Source: Thalassospira sp.
Lineage (GTDB): Bacteria; Pseudomonadota; Alphaproteobacteria; Rhodospirillales; Thalassospiraceae
NCBI RefSeq assembly: GCF_002709775.1
Contig: NZ_PAQR01000028.1
Location: 1-64,000, forward strand
DNA length: 64,000 nt
Direction: 5' to 3'
In this document: piece after piece, positions 33,811 to 42,759 of the stretch
How positions within the stretch are numbered: position 1 is the stretch's first letter
Layout: each line of letters opens with the position of its first letter
Notes under the pieces: model-generated
Databases searched by the model: none
The model's input: the letters and a program-made list of their open reading frames with translations, nothing else
What the model was told of the DNA's origin: nothing
Position numbers and translations under genes: made by a program

Positions 33811-34809
33811 TTAGAGCCAATCAGGGCTCGGCAGGCCTTTTTCCTTAAGGAAGGCGGGGTTCCAGAGCTTGCTCTGATAGCGGGTGCCAAGGTCACAGAG
33901 AATGGTGACGATGGTTTTGCCCGGGCCAAGTTCACGGGCAAGGCGCACCGCACCAGCAACGTTGATCCCGGTCGAGCCACCCATGCACAGGCCTTCTTCC
34001 TTAAGCAAGTCAAAGACGATCGGTAGCATTTCCTCGTCCGAGATCTGGAACGGGTGATCGATTTCGATGCCTTCAAGGTTGGCGGTGATACGACCCTGAC
34101 CGATGCCCTCGGAGATCGAACTGCCTTCGGATTTCAGTTCGCCGAACTTGTAGTGGCTGTAAAGCGCCGCACCCATCGGATCGGCAAGACCGATCTGGAT
34201 GTTTTTGTTGCGCTCCTTAAGGCCCATGGAAACACCAGCCAGCGTGCCGCCGGTGCCGACCGCACAGATAAAGCCATCAACCTTACCATCGGTTTGGTCC
34301 CAGATTTCCGGGGCGGTGGTGTCGATGTGACCCTGACGGTTGGCAACGTTGTCGAACTGGTTGGCCCAGATCGCGCCATTTGGTTCGGACTGTGCAAGTT
34401 CTTCGGCCAGACGGCGGGAGACATGCACATAGTTGTTCTGATCACGATAGGGGACGGCAGGTACTTCGCGCAGATCAGCCCCCAGAAGACGCAGAAGGTC
34501 TTTCTTTTCCTGGCTTTGCGTTTCGGGGATGACGATCACGGTGCGATAGCCCAGCGCATTGCCCACGGTGGCAAGACCAATGCCGGTATTGCCAGCCGTA
34601 CCTTCGACGATAACGCCGCCCGGTTTCAGAAGGCCGCGCGCCTCGGCATCGCGAATGATGGCAAGGGCAGCACGGTCCTTGACCGACCCGCCCGGGTTTG
34701 CGTATTCCGCCTTGCCAAGAATGGTGCAGCCCGTCAGCTCGGAAACCTTTTTAAGCTTCACAAGCGGGGTGCGGCCAATGGCTTCGATGGTGCCATTGCG
34801 AATGTCCAT
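33811..34809 (-). CDS. Cysteine synthase A family protein
   Basis: A 332-residue PLP enzyme that makes cysteine from O-acetylserine and sulfide. The PLP lysine is K44 in PGGSVKDRAA, the substrate loop is EGTAGNTGIG, and the phosphate loop is GTGGTLAG. The C terminus SKLWNPAFLKEKGLPSPDWL is typical of a CysK-related lineage in Proteobacteria. ATG 34809 has GGAG seven bases upstream; an extension to 34872 is unlikely. Cystathionine beta-synthase activity cannot be excluded from sequence alone. Confidence 0.9.
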   Translation of the reverse strand: MDIRNGTIEAIGRTPLVKLKKVSELTGCTILGKAEYANPGGSVKDRAALAIIRDAEARGLLKPGGVIVEGTAGNTGIGLATVGNALGYRTVIVIPETQSQEKKDLLRLLGADLREVPAVPYRDQNNYVHVSRRLAEELAQSEPNGAIWANQFDNVANRQGHIDTTAPEIWDQTDGKVDGFICAVGTGGTLAGVSMGLKERNKNIQIGLADPMGAALYSHYKFGELKSEGSSISEGIGQGRITANLEGIEIDHPFQISDEEMLPIVFDLLKEEGLCMGGSTGINVAGAVRLARELGPGKTIVTILCDLGTRYQSKLWNPAFLKEKGLPSPDWL

Positions 34810-34948
34810 GACAGACTCCAAACATGGTGATTTCAAATGTGTTTGATAGTTGATTGGTCTTTTTGCACACAAAAGTCAAGGCAGTTTAAAAAAATAACAC
34901 GTAAAATTTGTGTGATTATCGCTTTTCCCATCAATTGCGGTGAACTGT

Positions 34949-35623
34949 TCAAACCCCTGAATTCTGCCGAAGTCGATCACGGTTGAGCATCAGCCACTGG
35001 ACCGCGATGGTCGTCATTGCATTGCAGAGTTGTCCATTCTGCAACATCGCAAAGCATTCTTCCGCCGAGACGGTAAAGACCCGAATGTCTTCGCCTTCCT
35101 CGGCGACACCGTGCAATCCGCCGACATTGGTGGTGTCGACCTGTCCGTAATACAGGGTGACGGTTTCACTCGAACAGCCCGGCGTTACGTAATAGTGCGA
35201 TATCAGTTCCGGCGTCCCGATGATGTTGCATCCGGCTTCTTCATGCGTTTCGCGGCGGGCAACGTCTTCGGCCGTTTCACCGTCTTCGATGATGCCAGCG
35301 ACGATTTCCGTCAGCCAAACGGGCATATCCGGATTGCTGGCCTGTACTGATATGGTGCCAGGTCGGAACTGTTCAATCAGGACGACTTCGTCGCGCACCG
35401 GATCATAGGGCAGGACGGACACGGCGTGACCACGTTCGAGAATTTCGCGCTCGAGAATATTGCTTTGGCTGCCGTCAAATCGGTCATGTTGCAGGCGATA
35501 GACATCGATCTTGCAATAGCCGTCCCAGGTGCGTTTCAGGTCAATTATTTTAAATTGCATGGGTTTCACAGAGTTTCTCCCGATATCTGCGGTCTTTATG
35601 GTGGCAGCGTGGTGATTTGTCAT
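34949..35623 (-). CDS. ADP-ribose pyrophosphatase-like Nudix hydrolase
   Basis: Up to 224 residues, Nudix family. The Nudix box is complete: G-IIEDG-E-TAEDVAR-RETHEEAG-C. Upstream sequence with LIEQFRPG and downstream HYYVTPGCSSETVTLYYG fits the NudF/ADP-ribose pyrophosphatase group, which splits ADP-ribose into AMP and ribose 5-phosphate. The start is uncertain: ATG at 35623, or ATG at 35560 (MQFKIIDLKR), which gives 203 residues and is closer to the family length. Confidence 0.88.
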   Translation of the reverse strand: MTNHHAATIKTADIGRNSVKPMQFKIIDLKRTWDGYCKIDVYRLQHDRFDGSQSNILEREILERGHAVSVLPYDPVRDEVVLIEQFRPGTISVQASNPDMPVWLTEIVAGIIEDGETAEDVARRETHEEAGCNIIGTPELISHYYVTPGCSSETVTLYYGQVDTTNVGGLHGVAEEGEDIRVFTVSAEECFAMLQNGQLCNAMTTIAVQWLMLNRDRLRQNSGV

Positions 35624-35851
35624 TGTTCTTAATATTCTATTATGCTTATGTGCATTCGGATTTATCTATTGTTGGTTGATACCAGACCGTTTTCGCGGCG
35701 GGGTGCCCTTCGTCGGGGTAGGGGCGCCATCCGCTGGTTTCAATTGTATCAGAACTGGTGTAACCTTTTGGATATGTCGGGCACGGAAACAAGTCGCAAA
35801 TAACTGTGCTTTAATTCAGGGTTTAGTGTCTTTGGGGGATACAGGACGTTG

Positions 35852-37483
35852 ATGCGGTTCGAGCCAACGGAAATCGCACGTCTGTATGGGCGGTCACGTG
35901 TAGGTGTTGTTGTACACAAGGATCTTGAAGCTGTGTATGTCAATGATGCCTATGCGAAAATGCTGGGCCGTCGGGATGTTCGCGACTTCATGAGCGACCC
36001 TGACATGCATCAGTATATCCCGCCAAGCTTCCATCACGAGGCGGACAAGCTTTCCGAGAATTTCCAGAACAGCAGCGGCTTCCACGGCTGGAAGAAGGTC
36101 TATAACATCCGGACGGACGGCACCCCGGTCTGGATGGAAATCAGCGACGAGACCGTCGAGTGGGAAGACGGCAATGCGGTTCTGACGACAGCCCAGATGA
36201 TCGACAATGGCACGACTGCGATGCAGGTCGACCACATGCTGGGCCGATCCTTTATCGGTGTCATGGTCCATCGCAACATGACAGCACTTTACGTGAATGA
36301 AAGCTTCGCCCGTTTGATGGGGGCGAAAAGCGCCAGTTCATTCATGGAAAATCCCAATATCCTGCGCTTTATCCCGGAAGAAAACCGCCCGCGTGCGATC
36401 AAACATGTTGCCGCCATCCTCAATGGTGAACGGCGCGGTGACCGGCACCGCGTACGTGATCTTCTCGATGATGGTAGTTCGGTTTGGCGGGATCTCACCG
36501 ATGAGCGCATTCTTTGGCATGATGGCAAGCCCGCCATTTTGACGACCGCGCATGATGTCCGCGATGAAGTCGAGATGCATCAGCAGCTTGTCCGCGCCAA
36601 GGCAAGTCTTGAGCAGGCGGTAACCGAAGTCATCCGGATGGTGCCATCAGCGGTTGCGATGCTTGATGACAATCTTGAAGTTGTTCATTTCAATCACGAA
36701 TTCTCACGCCTGTTCGGGGGCGAGAAAACCGATGATGACAGCCACGGTTTTGATATTTCGGCGTTGCATGAATGCTGTGCCGAGATGAAGCGAAACGGCC
36801 ATGGTCATGCGACGCTTGATGAAATGGAAACGCCATCGGGGCGGTTGGCCGATATCCGCATGAACATGATGGATGATGGCGGCGTGATGGTGTCGGCCAC
36901 CGACATCACCGATCACAAGCGCAAGGAACAGATGCTTGATACGCTGGCTTCGACCGATGCGCTGACCCGCGCGCTTAATCGTCGCGGCTTTGAAAGTGCG
37001 GTCAGCCGTTTGCGCGAAATTCGCCACCTGAAGGACAAAAGCTGGATCTTTGGTCTGATCATCCTTGATCTGGATTACTTCAAGAACGTCAATGACACCT
37101 ATGGCCATGCAATAGGTGACCGGGTTCTTGAAAAGGTCGCCGATACTCTGCGCCAGGCCTTGCGTGATGATGACCTTGTGGTGCGTCTGGGCGGTGAAGA
37201 GTTTGCGGTGCTTTTGCCATCGGCAACGGCCGCCGTGACCAAACGCATTGGCGAGCGGCTGTCGAACATGATCCGCGAGATCAAGGTGCCGATCGACAAG
37301 TCCGGCAAGCAGTTTGTCCATGTCACGGCAAGCTTTGGCGCGACCGTGGGCGGCGAAGGGCGTCAGAACTTCATCGAGCTGGCGGAGGCCATGAAGGTCG
37401 CCGACACAGCGATGTATGCCGCCAAGGACGCCGGCCGCGATCAGCTGATCTTTCGCTTTTCCGGGGAAGAAGCCGATAGCTGA
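35852..37483 (+). CDS. Diguanylate cyclase with tandem PAS domains
   Basis: About 543 residues, no membrane segment. Two PAS-like domains (about 1-120 and 125-240) are clear duplicates of each other (GRSxxGVxVH, YVNxxxA, FMxxP and LTTA recur). A third PAS (about 260-355) precedes the GGDEF domain (about 360-540). The active site is GGEEF (about 447-451), and an RxxD inhibitory site (RDDD) lies just before it, so it should synthesise c-di-GMP with product feedback. The ATG at 35852 follows AGGA; a TTG one codon earlier is possible. The signal is unknown. Confidence 0.92.
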   Translation: MRFEPTEIARLYGRSRVGVVVHKDLEAVYVNDAYAKMLGRRDVRDFMSDPDMHQYIPPSFHHEADKLSENFQNSSGFHGWKKVYNIRTDGTPVWMEISDETVEWEDGNAVLTTAQMIDNGTTAMQVDHMLGRSFIGVMVHRNMTALYVNESFARLMGAKSASSFMENPNILRFIPEENRPRAIKHVAAILNGERRGDRHRVRDLLDDGSSVWRDLTDERILWHDGKPAILTTAHDVRDEVEMHQQLVRAKASLEQAVTEVIRMVPSAVAMLDDNLEVVHFNHEFSRLFGGEKTDDDSHGFDISALHECCAEMKRNGHGHATLDEMETPSGRLADIRMNMMDDGGVMVSATDITDHKRKEQMLDTLASTDALTRALNRRGFESAVSRLREIRHLKDKSWIFGLIILDLDYFKNVNDTYGHAIGDRVLEKVADTLRQALRDDDLVVRLGGEEFAVLLPSATAAVTKRIGERLSNMIREIKVPIDKSGKQFVHVTASFGATVGGEGRQNFIELAEAMKVADTAMYAAKDAGRDQLIFRFSGEEADS

Positions 37484-37564
37484 TCGGCTGTTCTTCGATT
37501 AATATTCCCATCAAAGTTTCAATCCGCTGCCAAACCCTTTGGCTATGTGCTTAGCGAGGCGTTG

Positions 37565-38074
37565 ATGCATATTCGTCCCATGACCCCGTCCGACGGGGAT
37601 CGCGTTGTTGAAATCTATGGCCGGGCGATCAAATCCGGCCATGCCACATTTCAGGAAGACCCGGGTACCTGGGAAAGCTGGGATCAGGGACATTTGCCCG
37701 AATGCCGTCTGGTTGCCTGCGATGATAACGACATGGTAATCGGCTGGGCCGGGTTGTCGGGCGTTTCAAACCGATGTGTTTATCGTGGCATTGCCGAGAT
37801 ATCGGTTTATGTCGACCCGGATTGTCAGGGGCAGGGTGTTGGCAAATCCCTTTTGGCGGCACTGATCAAATCCAGCGAAGAGCACGGCATCTGGTCGCTT
37901 GAGGCCGGTATTTTCCCGGAAAATGAAGCCAGCATTGCCCTGCACCAATCCCTTGGCTTTGAAACGGTTGGCCGTAAACGCGGGCTTGGACGTATGGGCT
38001 ATGGCCCGATGGCGGGGCTTTGGCGTGATGTCATGCTGTTGCAACGCCGTAGTCAGGTGGTTGGCGTCAATTAA
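37565..38074 (+). CDS. GNAT acetyltransferase, phosphinothricin acetyltransferase-like
   Basis: A 169-residue acetyltransferase starting MHIRPMTPSDGDRVVEIYGR, the usual opening of the PAT/YncA group (methionine sulfoximine, phosphinothricin or aromatic amino-acid acetylation). Acetyl-CoA motif: VYVDPDCQGQGVGKSLLAAL. Motif B: GIFPENEASIALHQSLGFE. The start at 37565 has GAGG upstream; a GTG six codons earlier is less likely. A terminator follows. Confidence 0.87.
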   Translation: MHIRPMTPSDGDRVVEIYGRAIKSGHATFQEDPGTWESWDQGHLPECRLVACDDNDMVIGWAGLSGVSNRCVYRGIAEISVYVDPDCQGQGVGKSLLAALIKSSEEHGIWSLEAGIFPENEASIALHQSLGFETVGRKRGLGRMGYGPMAGLWRDVMLLQRRSQVVGVN

Positions 38075-38109
38075 CGTAAAATCTTGTTGCGCAGATTGGT
38101 GTCTTGATC

Positions 38110-38139
38110 GCGTTAATTGCGGTTAACGCCCTATTTTTT
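38110..38139 (+). terminator. Intrinsic terminator after the PAT-like gene
   Basis: GCGTTAA (38110-38116) pairs with TTAACGC (38123-38129), followed by CTATTTTTT. Confidence 0.75.
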
Positions 38140-38262
38140 CGAATTTGTATGTGGCTTGGGTAAAAACGCCTTGGGCATGCTTTAAATTCGCGCGGCAATA
38201 AGGTAATCAACAGGTCTGGGTAAGTGAGAACCCGTAGACGAAAATTTGCCAGGAGCGCCACC

Positions 38263-39723
38263 GTGAACGAGATCCGTAAAATTGCGCCCGTCGCAATCTG
38301 GGACAATTTCCAGAAACTTTGCGATACCCCGCGTCCGTCCAACAAGGAAGAAGCTGTTTTGCAGCTTCTCGAAAAGATGGCCGATGACAAGGGCCTTGCG
38401 CATTTCCGCGATAGCGGCAGCAACCTTGTTGTCTCTGTTCCGGCAAGTGCGGGATTTGAAGACCGCAAAATGGTCATTCTGCAGGCCCATGTCGATATGG
38501 TGACCCAGGCCAATTCTGGCTCGACCCACAATTTTGATACCGACCCGATCCGCATGGTAATGGACGGCGAATGGATCACGGCCGACAACACCACCCTTGG
38601 TGCTGATAATGGCATTGGTGCTGCGGCCATGATGGGCTTCATGACCGAAGATGGTCTTGAGCACGGACCGCTTGAACTTCTGTTCACGGTTGATGAAGAA
38701 CGTGGCCTGACCGGTGCGATGAACCTTGAACCGGGCCGCCTGAAAGGCGAGGTCCTGCTCAACCTTGATACCGAAGACGAGTATGAGCTCTGCGTTGGCT
38801 GTGCTGGCGGTGGTGATCTTGTGGCAAGCTATGAATATGCAGAAGAAGCCGTTGGCGCCGGACAGGTCACGCGCGAGATTGCGCTGACCGGTTTGAAAGG
38901 TGGCCATTCAGGCATTGATATTATTCTGGGTCTTGGCAACGCCAACAAACTGATGGCGCGTTTCCTGCGCACTGCTATCCGTGATTTTGATGCGCGTATC
39001 GTTGCGATCAATGCCGGTACCGCACGCAACGCCATCCCGCGTGAATCGTTTGCCACCATCGTCTTGCCCGAAGGCAAGGCTTCCGATTTTGAAGCAGCTC
39101 TTGGCGCATTTGCAAATGACGTCAAAGACGAAATCGGCGCGATTGAACCAAACTTCGCCATTCGCGCGACCGAGGCAGATCTTCCTGCCAAGGCGATGAG
39201 CGCAAAAGACTCCAAGGCATTCAACAATGCCTGCGTTGGTGCGCCGAACGGTGTTCAGGCCATGAGCACTTCGGTCGAAGGGGTTGTAGAAACCTCGATC
39301 AACCTCGCCATCGTCAAGCTTGCCGATGGTAAGGCCGACGTCACCTTGTCTGCGCGCAGCTCGATCAACTCGGCCCGCGATGCCATGCGCGAAGTGGCAA
39401 CGGCGGTGTTTGAAAATATAGGCGCGTCGGTTGCCTGGGGCGATGCCTATCCGGGCTGGAAGCCGGATGCCAACAGCGAAGTGGTCAGTCTGATGAAGTC
39501 TGTTCACAAGGACATGTTTGGCAAGGAGCCGGAAATTCGCGTGATCCACGCGGGTCTTGAATGCGGTGTTCTGGGATCAAAGTATCCGCATTGGGATATG
39601 GTTTCGTTTGGTCCGACCATCAAACGTGCCCACAGCCCGGATGAATGCGTGCATGTCCCAAGCGTTGCGCGCTTCTGGGATTACCTTCTGGCGGCGCTTA
39701 AGGCGATCCCGGCCAAAGGATAA
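38263..39723 (+). CDS. pepD: Aminoacyl-histidine dipeptidase (peptidase D)
   Basis: A 486-residue M20-family metallopeptidase, matching the 485 of E. coli PepD. Metal and catalytic residues are visible: H76 in QAHVDMV, D in LGADNGIG, the glutamates of VDEERGLTG, and D in LNLDTED. It hydrolyses Xaa-His and other dipeptides in the cytoplasm. Translation starts at a GTG at 38263 with AGGAG eight bases upstream; the read-back to 38224 lacks such a site. A strong terminator with a GAAA loop follows. Confidence 0.95.
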   Translation: MNEIRKIAPVAIWDNFQKLCDTPRPSNKEEAVLQLLEKMADDKGLAHFRDSGSNLVVSVPASAGFEDRKMVILQAHVDMVTQANSGSTHNFDTDPIRMVMDGEWITADNTTLGADNGIGAAAMMGFMTEDGLEHGPLELLFTVDEERGLTGAMNLEPGRLKGEVLLNLDTEDEYELCVGCAGGGDLVASYEYAEEAVGAGQVTREIALTGLKGGHSGIDIILGLGNANKLMARFLRTAIRDFDARIVAINAGTARNAIPRESFATIVLPEGKASDFEAALGAFANDVKDEIGAIEPNFAIRATEADLPAKAMSAKDSKAFNNACVGAPNGVQAMSTSVEGVVETSINLAIVKLADGKADVTLSARSSINSARDAMREVATAVFENIGASVAWGDAYPGWKPDANSEVVSLMKSVHKDMFGKEPEIRVIHAGLECGVLGSKYPHWDMVSFGPTIKRAHSPDECVHVPSVARFWDYLLAALKAIPAKG

Positions 39724-39758
39724 AACGGATAAGTCCATTTCAGGGCTTGCGGAATTTG

Positions 39759-39797
39759 ATGCGACTGATCGGGAAACCGGTCAGTCGCATTTGTTTT
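39759..39797 (+). terminator. Terminator of pepD with GAAA tetraloop, overlapping a convergent gene
   Basis: TGCGACTGATCGG (39760-39772) pairs with CCGGTCAGTCGCA (39777-39789) around GAAA, followed by TTTGTTTT. The hairpin covers the stop codon and last codons of the J-protein gene on the other strand. Confidence 0.93.
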
Positions 39798-41142
39798 CGG
39801 AACACCATGCATCACGGGCTTCAGAACCGTTGCCTGGCACCAGAGCATCAAGGTTTACAAAACCGCTTTCGCCGATGCTGGTTTCGATTTCGATCCAGAA
39901 ACCCTGACTGTCACCAGCGACATAGACGGTTTCAAACCGGGTGAGGCGGCGAATGATGTTATCATTGACACTTGGCCCGTCGCGCAGGTTCAGAAGTTCG
40001 CGATCAACATAATAAGGTTCGCGGTCATTCCCGATCAGGTCCTTGACCTGTTTGGTGATTTCCGTGCTCTGCCGGGCGACAATTTCCGGAATGTCACGGG
40101 TGACAAAGCCCTGACCCGGGCCAAAGGCGATCAGGGCCGCAAAAATCAGGAAAAATAGCGGGCTGAGATGCAAAAGGGCATCAAACATGCCCGCACGTTT
40201 CCATTCATCACGCACACGGCGTGCCGGTTGTCCGTCATCAAGGCGACGCTGGGTCGCGCGTACCTGTTCGGCAAGGACAGAGCGGTTGCTGCCGATGAAA
40301 TCAAGTGCTTGAAGCAATACCGCGCGGGCAAGCGGCTTGTTGCCTGATCGTTCAAAGGCATTGGCTTGTGTAAACAGCATCTTGGCGTTGCCTTCAGGCG
40401 GGAACGTACCGCCGCGCATATTTCCCAAGATCGCTTTCCATGCGGGGAGGAAGCTTTTCCAACCCCAGAAACCGCGCAGCCAGGTTTTGAAGCTGGCTTT
40501 CAGCGCCATGCGCTTTGCGCCCTTGGGGGCAAGGTTGGCGGTGATGGTTTCGATATTGCAGGAATTCAGAAAACCGCGCACGACCTTGAATTCAACCTGG
40601 CGCGGTTGGGCCGATACGACGCCTGTGACCGCGCATTGAATAAAACCCTGTGCGTTGGGTTCGGTTTTCTTGGTTTTATGGCGCCGTGCACCGGGATGAA
40701 TGTTGCTTTTGCGCGCATTGGTTTTGGCCTGCTGTTCGCGATAGGCCTGATTAGCACGCGCAACTTTTTCCTCGGCGGTTTCCTTGGGCTTATCCTGCTT
40801 GCGGCCATCACCGGCGAAACCTTGTTTTTGGCGGTTGGCGTTTTGCGGGCCCGCGGCATTCGGCCCATATCCGGTCGATGTTGATTGCCCGTTACCGTTA
40901 TTCCCCGGCTTTTGGGTGCCTGCCGTGCCATTGCCAGCCTGCTTTGGTGGTTTGCGTTCGCCAATCAGAATTTCATAGGCCTCGGTGATGTCCTTGAACT
41001 TGTCTTCCGAGTCCGGGTCGGTGTTGCGGTCAGGGTGAAATTCAAAGGCCAGTTTGCGGTAGGCCAGCTTGATTTCCTTCGCGCTCGCGCCGGGCGCAAT
41101 GTTCAGCATGCGATAGTAGATGCCGAGGCGATCAGTGCTCAT
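39781..41142 (-). CDS. Membrane J-domain protein with C-terminal SH3b domain
   Basis: A 453-residue protein. Residues 1-65 are a J domain with HPD at 36-38 (FEFHPDRN). A polar linker with Gly, Asn and Lys follows (about 70-165), then an unassigned middle region (about 165-320), one hydrophobic membrane segment (LSPLFFLIFAALIAF, about 330-347), and a C-terminal bacterial SH3-like domain (LLNLRDGPSVNDNIIRRLTR, then GFWIEIE and SGFVNLDAL). The J domain should recruit DnaK at the inner face while the SH3b domain lies outside the membrane. The combination is unusual. It is convergent with pepD. Confidence 0.85.
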   Translation of the reverse strand: MSTDRLGIYYRMLNIAPGASAKEIKLAYRKLAFEFHPDRNTDPDSEDKFKDITEAYEILIGERKPPKQAGNGTAGTQKPGNNGNGQSTSTGYGPNAAGPQNANRQKQGFAGDGRKQDKPKETAEEKVARANQAYREQQAKTNARKSNIHPGARRHKTKKTEPNAQGFIQCAVTGVVSAQPRQVEFKVVRGFLNSCNIETITANLAPKGAKRMALKASFKTWLRGFWGWKSFLPAWKAILGNMRGGTFPPEGNAKMLFTQANAFERSGNKPLARAVLLQALDFIGSNRSVLAEQVRATQRRLDDGQPARRVRDEWKRAGMFDALLHLSPLFFLIFAALIAFGPGQGFVTRDIPEIVARQSTEITKQVKDLIGNDREPYYVDRELLNLRDGPSVNDNIIRRLTRFETVYVAGDSQGFWIEIETSIGESGFVNLDALVPGNGSEARDAWCSENKCD

Positions 41143-41325
41143 GATTGATGAAAATTCCTGTCAAGACATGCTTTCCGGCGCGCGAAATCAGCCGATAATA
41201 ATTTTAAAGATGGCATTTCACCATACAATCATAGGGTTGAAATCTTAACACGTTGTCACTTTTGACTAATTGCCATATTTTCAAGAATCACATGAGCGCC
41301 AAATGAGAACGAACAGGTAGTCGCT

Positions 41326-42384
41326 TTGAAACTGAAATTCTGGCAACGCAAGTCCAAAGCGGATGACGATATGTCCGATGCGGATGGCATGTCCGCTGGC
41401 GTCGCCGAAGGGGAGGCGCCCGAGTTCGAAATGCCGCCGGGACATCATCTTGGTCTCGGGACGCGGTTGCGTGCCAAGTGGGAAGGCTATGACGACCCGG
41501 TCGAGTATTACCTGCTGCAGCTTGAAATCGATGCCTATGCCGACTGGTTGCGCAAGATGCGTGTCTGGCTGGCGCGCCCGGTCGAGCCGGAGCTTTCCGA
41601 GCTCGATCTTGATGAAGAAATCGGTCGCTGGCCGCCTGATCGTATCCGCCTTTATGACAAGCTGTTTGATCATGGCATCATGATGCCCGGCGGGCATGAA
41701 TATGCGCTGGAACTTGCAAAGCCGCTTGCACTCGATGAGACGCTAAGTTGTCTTGAGATCGGTGCGAAGCTGGGTGGTGTGGCGCGTGTGCTTGCCGATC
41801 GGCTTGGTGTCTGGGTAACCGCGCTTGAGCCGGATGGTGAACTGGCACTTTTGGGGATGGATCGATCGGTTCATGCCGGTGTTCAGAAGAAAGTCCCGGT
41901 TCAGAAGTTTGATCCGCTGCAGCCAGACCTTCGCAAGGGCTATTTCAACGTCGTTTATTCCTATGGCGAGCTCTACAAAATCCCGGGGAAGGAAACGTTT
42001 CTGGCCGCTTTGGCCGAAACCCTGCGTGAACACGGGCAGCTTTTGATTACCGATTATGTTCTGACACGCGATCTTGATGAGAATGAGCTGGCAAACTGGG
42101 CGAAGCTTGAAGACGAAGAACTGTTCCCTTGGACCGCACAGGAATACAAATCGCGTTTGGGGCAGCTGAAATTTGATATCCGCATCGCCAAGGATGAGTC
42201 GGAAACGCATCTTAAGCATATCAAACTCGCCTGGATGACGATGCTTTCAGACATTCAGAACGCTGGTCTTGACCCCGATATCATGGATTATCTCGAGCCA
42301 GAGATGGAAATGTGGATGAATCGCGTAAAAATGCTTGAAAATGGCAGCCTGGCCTTTTATCGGTTCTACGCAACGATCAACTGA
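41326..42384 (+). CDS. SAM-dependent methyltransferase-like protein
   Basis: About 352 residues. A basic N-terminal segment (KLKFWQRKSK) and an acidic stretch lead to a Rossmann-like domain from about 135: CLEIGAKLGGVARVLADRLG is a motif I-like loop and VTALEPDG the acidic motif II, then VVYSYGELYKIP and LLITDYVLT. That fits a class I methyltransferase, though motif I (EIGAKLGG) departs from the usual GxGxG, so activity is uncertain. The start is probably a TTG at 41326 with AGG nearby; ATG at 41371 is an alternative. It precedes rpmJ, which has its own promoter. Confidence 0.72.
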   Translation: MKLKFWQRKSKADDDMSDADGMSAGVAEGEAPEFEMPPGHHLGLGTRLRAKWEGYDDPVEYYLLQLEIDAYADWLRKMRVWLARPVEPELSELDLDEEIGRWPPDRIRLYDKLFDHGIMMPGGHEYALELAKPLALDETLSCLEIGAKLGGVARVLADRLGVWVTALEPDGELALLGMDRSVHAGVQKKVPVQKFDPLQPDLRKGYFNVVYSYGELYKIPGKETFLAALAETLREHGQLLITDYVLTRDLDENELANWAKLEDEELFPWTAQEYKSRLGQLKFDIRIAKDESETHLKHIKLAWMTMLSDIQNAGLDPDIMDYLEPEMEMWMNRVKMLENGSLAFYRFYATIN

Positions 42385-42461
42385 TCGCTCGGAATTTATG
42401 TGCTGCTGGCGACTTGAAGGGGATTTGTTCCACTTTCTGTCGCCGCAACCTGTTTTAGGTG

Positions 42462-42490
42462 TTGACAGGGGCATGTCGTACTTCTATTTT
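42462..42490 (+). promoter_or_regulatory. Strong sigma-70 promoter of rpmJ
   Basis: A perfect TTGACA (42462-42467), 17-base spacer and TATTTT (42485-42490), 42 bases before the rpmJ start. Confidence 0.85.
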
Positions 42491-42531
42491 CCGGCTTCCT
42501 CGAAGGGGCCAAGTTTCTAAGGTTTAAGATT

Positions 42532-42657
42532 ATGAAGATCCGGAACTCATTGAAATCCGCGAAGCTGCGGGAAAAAGGCTGCCGTATCGTGCGCCGCCGT
42601 GGCCGCGTATACGTGATCAATAAAAAGAACCCGCGTTTCAAGGCACGCCAGGGTTAA
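42532..42657 (+). CDS. rpmJ: 50S ribosomal protein L36 (41-residue form)
   Basis: A 41-residue peptide starting [17 protein letters not shown] and ending FKARQG. It has one cysteine only, so it lacks the CxxC...C/H zinc ribbon of the 37-38-residue form. This longer zinc-free type is normal in Alphaproteobacteria. It is monocistronic, with its own strong promoter and a terminator at 42686. Confidence 0.97.
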   Translation: MKIRNSLKSAKLREKGCRIVRRRGRVYVINKKNPRFKARQG

Positions 42658-42685
42658 TTCCCGGTACCTTGTTCTAAGGTTTTAC

Positions 42686-42726
42686 AAAACGCCGCATCGG
42701 TTTATCCAATGCGGCGTTTTGTTTTG
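42686..42726. terminator. Bidirectional terminator between rpmJ and the cyclase gene
   Basis: AAAACGCCGCAT (42686-42697) pairs with ATGCGGCGTTTT (42709-42720), followed by GTTTTG. The A-rich 5' side also serves the convergent gene. Confidence 0.93.
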
Positions 42727-42759
42727 TCTGGATGCTTTTCCTTCGGCGCGCCGCAAGAG

